64,000 nucleotides of DNA from CAVTLG01 sp963735495 (lineage in GTDB: Bacteria; Chloroflexota; Ktedonobacteria; Ktedonobacterales; Ktedonobacteraceae): positions 124,001 to 188,000 of the forward strand of contig CAVTLG010000010.1 in NCBI GenBank assembly GCA_963735495.1, given 5' to 3'. Of this stretch, positions 27,484 through 37,165 are shown in pieces; position 1 is the first letter of the stretch; each line of letters starts with the position of its first letter. The translations under genes were made by a program, and so were the position numbers. A model generated the notes under the pieces. It ran no database searches and had not been told where the DNA came from. It saw nothing but the letters and a program-made list of their open reading frames with translations.

Positions 27484-28642
27484 ATGGAAGTAGCTCCATA
27501 CTCCATTCATGTCACAGATGAAGTGCTCCGTGACTTGCGCGAACGACTGAAGCACACGCGTTGGCCCGACGAAATCCAGGGTGCCAAATGGGAGTACGGC
27601 GCAAAGCGCGCCTATATGCAGGATCTCGTTTCCTACTGGCAGACGGATTTCGACTGGCGTAGTCAGGAGCAGAAGATCAATCACTTCGCTAATTATCGTA
27701 GCCAGCTTGATGGCCTGAACATCCATTTTATTCATGAGCGCGGGCAGGGTCCCCACCCACTGCCACTGCTCATTCCCCACGGTTGGCCTAGCTCGTTTTA
27801 CGAAGTGCTGGACATCCTTCCGCTTTTAACCGATCCGGGAAGCTTTGGTGGAGACCCGGTCGATGCATTTGATGTGATCGTACCCTCGCTGCCTGGCTAC
27901 GGTTTCTCTGACCGTCCGGCTCATCCAGGAATGACCTCCCGCCAGATCAGCGCGCTCCTGGTTCAGTTGATGCAGGGTTTGGGATATGAGCGGTTTGCAG
28001 CTCATGGCTATGATATTGGAGCCAGTATTCTGGGACACCTGTGCCTCGATTTCCCGCACCACCTGATCGGCTATCATACCACAGAACCTGCGAACGCAGC
28101 ACCCTATCTTGGCCCAGGCGCGCCTCCTTTAAGTGAAGTTGAGCGTGCCTATGTGGAGTACCAGCAGCGATGGGATCGCGAAGAGGGGGGCTATGACCAT
28201 ATCCAAAGTACGAGACCACAAACCCTGGCCTATGGACTTAATGATTCTCCGGCAGGACTGGCTGCCTGGATCATTGAAAAATGGTATGTGTGGACTGATC
28301 CACCACATGGAGATCTTCATCGACATTTCACGAGAGACCAGCTTCTGGCGAATGTGATGATCTACTGGATTACCGAGACGATCAATTCCGCGAATTCGAC
28401 TCTACTACGAACGGGATCACTCTCCCAGGCTCAGGAGACCAGAGGATCGCATTCAGGTTCCGACAGGAGTAGCATTCACCGTACAGCAGATTGAACGTGC
28501 CCCACGCGAATATCTGCAACGGATCTATACCGATATCCGAAGTTGGATCGATTTTGGGCGCGGCGGGCACTTCATTCTCCTGGAGGAACCTCTCCTGGTT
28601 GCCGAGGCTCTGCGTGCGTTTTTCAGACCTTTCCGCCATTAG
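27484..28642 (+). pseudogene. Epoxide hydrolase (alpha/beta hydrolase), frameshifted
   Basis: An EHN-type epoxide hydrolase of about 385 codons if intact. The N-terminal EHN domain begins YSIHVTDEVLRDLRERL; the oxyanion segment PHGWPSSFYEVL is clear. Where the nucleophilic elbow is expected the sequence reads AAHGYDIGASILGHL, with Asp as nucleophile. After AMIYWIT-like residues near 28370 the frame is lost: the normal continuation (IRLYYERDHSPRL, then QQIERAPREYLQ and GGHFILLEEP, ending FFRPFRH) is in the next frame and stops at 28642. One extra A at 28393-28394 accounts for this. It may be a genuine mutation or a base-calling error. The end overlaps the converging helicase gene by 20 bases. 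Confidence 0.85.
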
Positions 28643-31545
28643 ACAGCTCGGCTGCCGGTGGCCCGTTCCCAGTCTGGGGCCCAATGATAGCGTCTTTGAC
28701 GCACACATGCTGGATGTCGCAGTTGTTACATACCTGTGGTTCTGGGGCGGTAGCGCGGGTGACTTGAAAATCTTGCGCTTGAATCTTCGTGACCGTTGCA
28801 TCGATAGAACCAGTGACCCGTTCCACCATCTCTGGCTGGTAGCGAAATACCATCCTGGCATCTTCCCGTCGTGCTTCGGCTGTCCAGTACAGGACCAGGC
28901 GTTGAGGACGTAGATGATAGCGTCTCTCCACGGCGTAGGCGTAGATACACAGTTGTCGCTCATAATTTATCAGACTATCTGCGTTCGCTGCTGGCCGTGG
29001 GGCTGTCTTGAAGTCCAGGATTTCGAGTCCATCCTGGCTCTGTGTCAGTAAGTCTATTCGACCGCTGAGCACATAGCCATCCTTCTCTACCGTGATGGGC
29101 ACCTCAATAGCTACAATATGCAGCATCTCCTGTCGATTTTGTCTGAAGTAGTTGTAGATCTGCGTGAAGGCCCTGGTTTTCACAGTGGGATCGGCAGGCT
29201 CGTCATGGTGGCAGAGGAGGCAACTATAGGTGCGTTCAAGCATAGCCTGTATGCTAGTTTCGTTGAGTGTCTCTATGTTGCCATCCAGGGCAATTCTCAA
29301 GAGTTCTTCGATGGTCTGGTGCACCAGCAATCCCAGGAAGACCTCTCTTGGACGTGCGGGAGCAAAGTTATACTCGCGAAAGTATTGATACTGCCGTGGA
29401 CATGTCTCGTACATTTGAATATGGCTGGTGAAACTGTAGTCTCGTTTGATCATGGGAAGATTTTTTTGCCGTAGCGTTTGAGGGAGTGCATGTTGTATCG
29501 TAGACCAGTGGGGAAGTTCTTGCAGCAGGCTATCAAAACACTTTTGTGGCGGTTTTTGCTGTTGTCCCGTCAGCACCAGCAGATTTTCTGCGCGCGAGAA
29601 GGCAACATAATAAAGGCGCATCATGTCAAAGCCAGGAATACGTTTCTCTGGCTCAAACTTTCCGCGTGGATAAAACTTTTGTAGATCTCTATCCAGCACC
29701 TGAGCGCCAGCGTGTCCCATATGCAGGCTACCGACGACAACAACCGGAAACTCCAACCCTTTGGCCTGATGGATGGTCAAAATCTGCACATGCCCCTTGC
29801 GCAGTGGCTGTTCAGCGTCTTCATACTCATTGATCCCGCCGTCTTCGAGGAGACGCAAAAATATGTAGAAAAAGTCTGTACATATGTGAAGCTGTGTTTT
29901 TTGCGTAATAGCACCATGATGATAGAAATTCTGAAAAGTCTGTAGTGTATTTGAAAAGATAACCAGATTACGCATCGCTTGCTCATCAGCGGAGAAGGTT
30001 GCAAAGGGCTCGACTGCCAGTAGGCGATAAAAAAGTCTGTGAGCCGTGTGTGCTGTTCAGGTCCTATTTGACCCTCTTGATCCTGAGCGCTATGAGCTAT
30101 CTCTGCTTTGAGCAATTGTAACAGTATGCGCAGTGGATGCGCCTTGCTGTAGTTACTATAGAGCGCGGTAATGCACTGTTTCTGTATGTAGCTGGCAAAG
30201 TTTTCATGCGTGAGAAGATCCCCCTGTGGTTCTCCTGCGTAATCAAGGAGTATTGCGAAGCAGGCTAGCATGAGGCAAACCTCTGCCTGGCGGAAGTAGG
30301 AGCGTGCGCGCGGACAAAAAGGGGAATATTTCTCTTTTCCAGTGCATCTCTATAGCTGCCGCTATATTCGGGTTTGACGCTATATAAGAGCAAAGCAATT
30401 TGACTGTAATCGGTGACAATCTCTTTCTGCTTCAAAAAGAGCACGAGATCGGCGAATTGTTCTGCCTCATCGTACACATCTTTGCCCTCGATAGCAAAAA
30501 CTGCTGCTGTATCTGGATGCTGTTTCCTGCTATCGGGCACAATCGTTTTGTTGTAGCGGAAGACTGCTTTTCCTTCATTGGTCCAGTCTGCGGAAGCCAT
30601 CCAGCGAGCATATTTTTCGACAATCTCTCTATGCGAGCGGTAGTTTGTGGTCAGGTAGATAGTTGTACAATTGGCTGTGTGCAGCGGAAACTCCAGAATA
30701 TTGCGCACGGTTGCGCCCCTAAAGCGGTAGAGGGCTTGATCTTCATCGCCAACCACGCACAGGTTGGTGGTCGCGGAGGCCAACTGCCGAATAATCTGTT
30801 CTTGAATATAGTTGGTATCCTGGTACTCGTCCACGAACACGTAGCGAAACTGCGCGATGATTTTCTGCTTGCTTGCGGGACGATGCAGAAGCGTGTATGT
30901 CGTTTTCAGCAAGGCGGCAAAGCTAACGCAGTTTTTGTCTCTTAGGAGCTTACAGTAGCGCTGATATGCTTCGGCCAGATAGCACGAAAAGGCTGTCGTG
31001 TCAGCAAGCAGTTGCTTTATGGCAACGAGTTCTTCCATCAGCTTATCAAAATATTCTTGCAGCCGTTTCGCCATCTCCCATTGCGTACCCCATTTCTGTT
31101 GAAAGCAAGGTTGTGCCTCCCCTGGCACAATAAGCTTCAGGTGCTGGAAGATGAAGAGGCGTTGTGTGAATTGATCAAGGACCTGGTATTCGTTGCCGAG
31201 CTTCGCCTCGTGCCGGTTTTCCATGATCAGCTGGTTGCAAATGCTATGAATGGTGCCAACGTGTAATTGTGACAGGTCGCCTTGATATGCCATCTGTTGA
31301 GCCAGTGCCAGCAGGCGATGGTACATTTCTTTCGCGGCTTTCTCTGTATAGGTACAGAGTATCAATTGTTCAGGTGTGGCTTTGCCGAGGAGCAAAAGAT
31401 TCATGATCCTCAGTAGCAAGCATTGAGTTTTGCCCGATCCTGGACCTGCAATTACTAGTAAGGGGCCTTCATTATGTATGATAACACTTTTTTGCTGCTC
31501 ATTAAGATCAGGAAATGCGGCATCCAATTTTTTTGCTATATCCAT
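28623..31545 (-). pseudogene. UvrD-family helicase with C-terminal Cas4/AddB-like nuclease, two frameshifts
   Basis: Superfamily-1 helicase-nuclease of about 970 codons. The N-terminal part (31545 to about 30310) has Walker A AGPGSGKT (33-40), VDEYQDTNYIQ and GDEDQALYRFRGA. The frame then shifts at a GC dinucleotide tract (30306-30312), continues as RSYFRQAEVCLMLACF, and shifts again at a GT tract (30046-30052) before ILTIHQAKGLEFPVVVVG (helicase motif V region). The C-terminus is a PD-(D/E)XK nuclease (GRIDLLTQ, then LEILDFKTA) with one Cys in ETCPRQYQYF and three in CNNCDIQHVC, the iron-sulphur pattern of AddB/Cas4. Removing two bases from each tract restores one continuous protein. A role in DNA repair or phage defence is expected. 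Confidence 0.88.
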
Positions 31546-31784
31546 TGCTATGCCCTTTACTATTTACTTCTATCAAATCGGAGTCTATTTCGCGAGTATA
31601 GACGTTATCTTGGATAAAAGTCAATCAAAAAGTATTACGATGTACTCATAATTCAGGCTGTAAATATTACATTATGATTAAAAAGAATCAAAATGCTACA
31701 TAGCTTGATTGTTTGATCAGTAAGAATAGTTTATCTGGCTGCTAAATGCCATAAAAGATGCAAAAAATGTGCGTGGGATACATA

Positions 31785-31813
31785 TTGACAATGCTTAAGA
31801 ATTTGTATATGCT
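31785..31813 (+). promoter_or_regulatory. Promoter upstream of the 464-aa single-TM protein gene
   Basis: TTGACA (31785-31790), 17-base spacer, TATGCT (31808-31813). It sits in the AT-rich 462-base divergent gap 31546-32007, in which no gene was found. Confidence 0.5.
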
Positions 31814-32007
31814 CTTCTGGAAGAGTTTTGTTTATATATGTTATTTTCTTGTATAAGATGAACGCTTCTTGTCTAATACAGGAACTCGATAGCTACAAAG
31901 AGTAGTCATAATTAGGGTCGATAATGTGAGCGGTATCGTATGCTTGCATTATCTGTGTGGTGGAGAAAGAGGAAATGTGGCGAATTTGCCGGTAGAAGGA
32001 GCTTTTC

Positions 32008-33402
32008 ATGCGTGATTTTCCTCGTCAGAAGCTAGGTGAACTCATTGCAACCTATGGTTCTTCCTTGTGCGATAATCCTATGCGTTGCCGAAGCTTGCTG
32101 CTGGATAGCTCTAGTAATTACCAATTGGAAGTAGATGTGCTCATCAATGCACTGGAGGAAGGGATTGTGCCTGAATTGAGGCAGTCCACGGGCAGCATGC
32201 CGTATGTGCAACTGCTCGCGCGTGCTGCCAGGCGCTTGCAGGATAGGCGAGGTATGACTGATGTTGCTGCTCGCTGGGCTGTGAACTCCTGGGCGCTGGC
32301 TCTCGGCATCATCTCGGCCTCTCCCGGCGAAGCCGTAATTTCTCCTGACTTGCCTACCGAGCTGGCATCTTATAATAAAGTGGCACCCACAGAAGCTGCC
32401 AAACCGGGCATGACTCCTACCACTGGAGGTGTGCCAAACATCTATCAGTACTCGCTTCCGCCTACGGACGGTGCTTATCCACCACCACCCTCATACGTTC
32501 CTACCGATCCCTATGCATCATCGTCGCCGCCACCGCCGCCACCAAATGCCCTGGGATCTTCTTATACCTCTAAGACGGTAAATGCTACTAATCCTCCATC
32601 TACGACAATGCCTGCGCATACACCTGTGCCCGGTAGCAGATCGACCAGAACGTTCCTGATCGCGGGCATTGTTGCTGTGCTGGTGATTGCCAGTGTCATT
32701 AGTGTCTTTGTCGTGCTTAGTCGTCAGTCGGGTCTGACGATAACGCCGACCCCAACGCCAGTGCCATATCCGTCGTTGTCAAGCGCCTATGGTGGGACGA
32801 CGCGTAACATGACTGGGAGCTTAAATGCCAATGTCTCGCTGACTGCCATTGCACAACAGCAAGGAAATGTCAGTGGTAACATGACTGTTGGCCTCCCTCT
32901 TTTGGGTTCTGGTCCATTCCAGGGGACAGTTTCGCATAGTGGATCGGTACATTTTGTCGTCACCAGCAACGACGGTTCCAACGTGACCATAACGCTGACC
33001 GGATCAATTGCGAGCAGTGGTTCCATCAGCGGTACATACAGTGTCAGTAACGATCAAGGGGGAACCTGGGAAGTGACTTCTGCTGTTGCACCGGTCGTTT
33101 ATCCGATCCTGTTTGCGAACTATAGCGGCACCTTTGCGAATACCGCAAACGGCCAGAGTGGCGCAATCTCTCTGGCAAACAAATCGCAGGATCAGCAGAA
33201 CTTTACGGGAAATTTTCTCGTCTCGGGTGTCTCTTATCCTCTGACGGGGACGGTAGGCAGTGATAACAGTATTCAGTTCACGATAACGCCCAACGGGGCC
33301 ACCATCAAGTTTGTGGGTTCGGTGAATACGGATGGGTCGTTGAGTGGTACCTATACGGCGACCACTGGTGGCAATGGGACCTGGAAGCTACTACCTAAGT
33401 AA
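32008..33402 (+). CDS. Single-TM protein with helical N-domain, Pro-rich linker and two extracellular beta domains
   Basis: 464 aa. Residues 1-105 form a helical domain ending in AARWAVNSWALALGI, a sequence type I associate with large multidomain proteins of Ktedonobacteria but with no function known to me. A Pro-rich linker (YPPPPSYVPTDPYASSSPPP) leads to a TM helix near 215-235 and then two similar beta-rich repeats, each ending in GTY-x-GGTW/GNGTW. The topology suggests a cytoplasmic sensor or adaptor domain with an external domain. It is not clearly part of an operon. Confidence 0.75.
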   Translation: MRDFPRQKLGELIATYGSSLCDNPMRCRSLLLDSSSNYQLEVDVLINALEEGIVPELRQSTGSMPYVQLLARAARRLQDRRGMTDVAARWAVNSWALALGIISASPGEAVISPDLPTELASYNKVAPTEAAKPGMTPTTGGVPNIYQYSLPPTDGAYPPPPSYVPTDPYASSSPPPPPPNALGSSYTSKTVNATNPPSTTMPAHTPVPGSRSTRTFLIAGIVAVLVIASVISVFVVLSRQSGLTITPTPTPVPYPSLSSAYGGTTRNMTGSLNANVSLTAIAQQQGNVSGNMTVGLPLLGSGPFQGTVSHSGSVHFVVTSNDGSNVTITLTGSIASSGSISGTYSVSNDQGGTWEVTSAVAPVVYPILFANYSGTFANTANGQSGAISLANKSQDQQNFTGNFLVSGVSYPLTGTVGSDNSIQFTITPNGATIKFVGSVNTDGSLSGTYTATTGGNGTWKLLPK

Positions 33403-33612
33403 AAACCCGTGCTTTGCATAGAGCTGTCGATGCTTCATTAAGTCTTGCTCTTTAACAAATGCAGCATTGCTATTTATCGGACCCCATTGTACATTGTGAT
33501 CAGAAGTAGGATAATACACCTATACATTTTGTGCTATCGCGAATGTGTTTCTCCTGCGGATATCATGGTCGTGGAGCAAGGTTTAGCCTGAGAAGAGGGA
33601 AAAAACAATACG

Positions 33613-34764
33613 ATGAAGCATCTTGATCAATTCTCTATTCATAGTTTTCGTGGTTTACAAGATGTGAATTTTGCCGCATTGGGTCAGATCAATCTACTCA
33701 TTGGTGGTAACAATACGGGCAAGACGAGTGTGTTGGAAGCGTTGTCTCTCTTCTCAGATCCCCTAAATTGGCGAAAATGGCATGCGACTGCATCTGCACG
33801 TGAAGTTTCTGCTGGTCTGGTGCGACCTGGTGTCTCATCAAGGCTAAATTTAAATGATCGTCTTATGTGGCTCTTTCCTCATTGGCAAGGTGTTGATGAC
33901 ACTGAGTCAATGGAGCCAGCCTCGATCTCCTTTTCTGCTACTGGCGATTTCATGATAGAGAAAGTTTCTGCCGCTTATGAAAAGTTTTCTGAACTGAGGC
34001 GGCCTCGATCACGCTTGCCGCGCTCGGAAGAGTTAAACGTAGAAGACAATGATGTTGAGGTTGAGGGTATAAAAATACTTATTTCGGCCTGGTTAAGACC
34101 TGTTCAACTTATGTTACCTGGGATTGTACAAACGCCGGTACAAGGAACAGTGGTTTTTTCGGAAGATCAACCGTTACCCACGACAACCGGGAATAAAGTG
34201 TCAGCTTTGCCTGTACAGCTTATTAACCCCTTTTCACATCGTCTCACAGACCTATCGGTACAGTCATGGACGGCTGTTATTAATGCGGGCCTGGAGGATG
34301 TGACACTGGACCTTTTACGATCCTTTGATCCGGGTATTCAGAAGGTTGATATTGTAGCGCCGACAGCACATCAACAGATGATTCTGGTGAAGCATGAGAA
34401 ATTGGGACGTGCGCCTCTCAGTACTTTTGGTGACGGTCTGCGCCGTGTTTTCACTTTAGCAGCAGCTATCCCGCGCGCGCGTGGTGGCTTGTTGCTTATT
34501 GATGAATTAGAGATAGCTATTCATACTGCTGTACTCGAAAAGACCTTTGATTGGTTGATCAAGGCTTGTGTGTACAATAATATACAACTTGTTGCTACAA
34601 CACATAGCCTGGAAACGATAGATGCTATCATTGAAGTGTGTCGTACTACATCTGATCTTGTCGCTTATCGCTTGCAAAGAGGTGAAGAAAATATACTGAT
34701 CAAGCGGTTCGATAAAGCTATGCTGCAACGACTGCGTGAGGATTTAGGTTTAGAGGTAAGATAG
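33613..34764 (+). CDS. AAA/ABC-type ATPase of the OLD/AriA kind
   Basis: 383-aa ATPase. The N-terminus matches the OLD/AAA_15/AAA_21 pattern: FSIHSFRGLQDVNF, then Walker A GGNNTGKTS at 31-39. The C-terminal half holds STFGDGLRRVFTLAAAIPRA (signature-like), Walker B GGLLLIDELE with Asp297-Glu298, and the switch histidine in LVATTHSLE. It is followed without a gap by a TOPRIM gene (stop TAG at 34764, next start 34765). ATPase-TOPRIM pairs of this design (for example PARIS AriA-AriB) or fusions (OLD, Gabija GajA) act in phage defence. The assignment as defence is inference from architecture. Confidence 0.85.
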   Translation: MKHLDQFSIHSFRGLQDVNFAALGQINLLIGGNNTGKTSVLEALSLFSDPLNWRKWHATASAREVSAGLVRPGVSSRLNLNDRLMWLFPHWQGVDDTESMEPASISFSATGDFMIEKVSAAYEKFSELRRPRSRLPRSEELNVEDNDVEVEGIKILISAWLRPVQLMLPGIVQTPVQGTVVFSEDQPLPTTTGNKVSALPVQLINPFSHRLTDLSVQSWTAVINAGLEDVTLDLLRSFDPGIQKVDIVAPTAHQQMILVKHEKLGRAPLSTFGDGLRRVFTLAAAIPRARGGLLLIDELEIAIHTAVLEKTFDWLIKACVYNNIQLVATTHSLETIDAIIEVCRTTSDLVAYRLQRGEENILIKRFDKAMLQRLREDLGLEVR

Positions 34765-35580
34765 TTGGGGATGCAATATGCGCTTTTAGCAACTGAAGGC
34801 ATGCATGATCAAGCGGTTCTTTGTAGCCTTCTTCGTCTACTAGGACTAAAGTCGTTTAGCGGTGAGCCGAAGTTTTTGCAAGAAGAAGCTGTGAGTTTCT
34901 GGACAAATCTTTTTCCAAAGCCCACAAAATATCCACAAAATATCTACAAACGTTTAGATCTTCTTTTCCCACGTATTCTTACTTCTGCTACACACTCCGT
35001 TGCTGTTTATCAAGGAAACGGCAGCAGTCTACCGCAAAATCTTGTTGATATATTTGGGAATTATGATCAATATGTGCGAGGTATTGCCGCGCTGGGGGTA
35101 TTCGTAGATGCGGACACTCATCCCCCTGTTGAGATAGCGAAAAAGTATGCTAGGAAATTGCATTCGAATTTCCCCATGCTGTCCGATCAACCTGGTGAAA
35201 TTGTCTCTGGTGAGCCTCGAACAGGTATTTATGTTCTCCCTGATAATCGTAGACAAGGTACGCTTGATTCTCTTCTTATCGAGTGTGCTTCGTGTGAGTA
35301 TCCCGATCATTTGGCTGGGGCAAAATATTTTCATGATCATCTCGATGCTCGTCATAAATATCTGTGGAAACAGTCCGACCATGAAAAGGCTCTCGTAGCG
35401 ACTATTGTGAGTGTTATCAATCCCGGCGCTGCCAGCCATCTGAGCTTTGCAAAAGACAAATGGATAAGTGAACAAACAAAGAACACTGTCCAGGATGTTG
35501 CTTTATTATATGCTTTCTTACAAGAACTCCTCGATCTAACCATTACCGTAGACGCACCTTTAACTGATGCACAGTTGTAG
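34765..35580 (+). CDS. DUF3226-type TOPRIM protein, partner of the upstream ATPase
   Basis: 271 aa. TTG 34765 has GAGG eight bases upstream; an ATG at 34771 is the alternative. The TOPRIM pattern is visible: Glu11 in LLATEGMHDQAVL and the DxD pair Asp115/Asp117 in GVFVDADTHP, the residues that bind metal in TOPRIM nucleases and primases. DNRRQGTLDSLLIECA resembles the DUF3226 family. The direct junction with the ATPase gene means the two are co-translated and probably form a complex. Likely a nuclease or an effector of abortive infection; activity is not shown by the sequence. Confidence 0.8.
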   Translation: MGMQYALLATEGMHDQAVLCSLLRLLGLKSFSGEPKFLQEEAVSFWTNLFPKPTKYPQNIYKRLDLLFPRILTSATHSVAVYQGNGSSLPQNLVDIFGNYDQYVRGIAALGVFVDADTHPPVEIAKKYARKLHSNFPMLSDQPGEIVSGEPRTGIYVLPDNRRQGTLDSLLIECASCEYPDHLAGAKYFHDHLDARHKYLWKQSDHEKALVATIVSVINPGAASHLSFAKDKWISEQTKNTVQDVALLYAFLQELLDLTITVDAPLTDAQL

Positions 35581-35750
35581 TATATATTGTCCCAACCCCC
35601 CTCCAGGGGCTTCTGGATGCGTAGCATTTCCGTCCTTTATGCCGATGCTCAACTCTGGCATTCTTGGGCAAACTATGCTAAGATCTCCTAAACTTACGCG
35701 AAAACAGCACTCGCGATAGCTAGCACAAATCTCACATAAGGAGCTACGAC

Positions 35751-36986
35751 TTGTCTACTCACGAGAAAAGATATGTCATCATCGGCAACGGTGTAGCGGG
35801 TACCACGGCGGCGGAAACATTGCGCAAGAATGATCCGAACTGTAGTATTCACCTGCTCACAAACGAGCCGTATCCTCTGTATAACCGCGTTTCCCTGCCC
35901 CGCTTTTTACAAGGGGTGATTGTTGAACAGAAGGTCATGATCCGTGATTTTGCGTGGCACGAACAACGCAACATCCAACTGGTTACAGAGACGCTTGTCA
36001 CTACGGTGAATACAGATGAGCAGGTGGTTGTAACGAACGATGGTCGGCAATTCCCCTATGATGCTTTGCTGATAGCGAGTGGCGGCTGGGCCAATCCCTT
36101 GCAGGTACCGGGCGTACAGGGAACCAAACATATTTACAATTTTGTGACATTAGACGATACCAAAACGATTATTGAGCGTATGTTAGAATCGCGTACCGCG
36201 CTGGCATATGGCGGCAGTTTTATCGCCTACGAGCTGTGCGATGGTTTCGCTATGCGTAAACTAAACACCGTCTGGTTGATGCGCGGACCGTACTGGTTGC
36301 GGAGTGCGCTGGATCGGGATGGGGGTGAGGTGGTGGATAACATCGCGCGCAAATTTGGCGTTGAAGTTATTCATGGTGACGAGATCGAGTCGGTTGTTCC
36401 CAGCAATGGCGTACCCGGCTATGTGACCACGAAGCAGGGACGTCAGATTCAGGCTGACGTCATAGGGGTTGGTCTGGGGCTCACGCTCAACACCAGCTTT
36501 TTAGCGGGCACTCCTATCGAGATACGCAATGGGATTGTGGTGAACGAACGTCTTGAGACGAATGTGCCGCACGTGTATGCAGCGGGAGATGTGGCTGAGT
36601 TCTTTGATATCGCGCTTGGTCGTCATCACACGATGGGAACCTGGGATAACGCGCTGGCACATGGGCGCGTGGTTGGCACCAATATGGCGGGCGGTAATTC
36701 CCCGTATGTCGATGTCCCTACCTATACCAGTCCGCTCTTTGATGTCAATATCGCCGTCGTCGGCAATGCTGAGTCGAACAATCCTGAACTGGAGATACTC
36801 GCGCTGCGTGAGCCTGGTGAGAAGGGCAACGAGAATTATCGCCGGCTCTTCTTCCGTGAGCATAAGCTCGTTGGTGTGCTCATGGTTGGCAGCCCCAAGG
36901 GCCGCAAGAAGCTTGTGGAGATTGTAAAGAATCAGCAAGCCTTTGAAACCGCGACTGAGCGTGAAGCCTTGCTTAGATTGAAGTAG
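35751..36986 (+). CDS. FAD-dependent pyridine nucleotide-disulfide oxidoreductase
   Basis: 411-aa flavoprotein related to NADH:rubredoxin/nitrite reductase flavin subunits. TTG 35751 is chosen, seven bases after AAGGAG. The FAD-binding fold is GNGVAGTTAAETLR; PYPLYNRVSLPRFLQG is the usual active loop of the NirB/rubredoxin-reductase group; the second FAD motif is VPHVYAAGDVAEF. The NAD-binding GxGxxG is weak (AYGGSFIAYELCDG). The electron acceptor is unknown. It stands alone. Confidence 0.88.
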   Translation: MSTHEKRYVIIGNGVAGTTAAETLRKNDPNCSIHLLTNEPYPLYNRVSLPRFLQGVIVEQKVMIRDFAWHEQRNIQLVTETLVTTVNTDEQVVVTNDGRQFPYDALLIASGGWANPLQVPGVQGTKHIYNFVTLDDTKTIIERMLESRTALAYGGSFIAYELCDGFAMRKLNTVWLMRGPYWLRSALDRDGGEVVDNIARKFGVEVIHGDEIESVVPSNGVPGYVTTKQGRQIQADVIGVGLGLTLNTSFLAGTPIEIRNGIVVNERLETNVPHVYAAGDVAEFFDIALGRHHTMGTWDNALAHGRVVGTNMAGGNSPYVDVPTYTSPLFDVNIAVVGNAESNNPELEILALREPGEKGNENYRRLFFREHKLVGVLMVGSPKGRKKLVEIVKNQQAFETATEREALLRLK

Positions 36987-37165
36987 TGTTCTTCTTTGTC
37001 CTATTTATCGCGTGTTTTCTTGACTATTAAGGACTTTTCCGTTAAGGTGTAGAAATCTCATTGCTTGCTAAATCTAGATATACTTCCCTTTCGTTCAGAA
37101 CATGTGCTGATGACTAGCTTTGCCGCAGCGTTTCTGAATGTTTGTGGGTATGTAGGAGAAGCCTC

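Noticed and set aside
27232..27780. A 182-codon reading on the minus strand overlapping the epoxide hydrolase start
   Set aside because: It is the antisense of a well-supported gene, has no ribosome site, and its composition is not protein-like.
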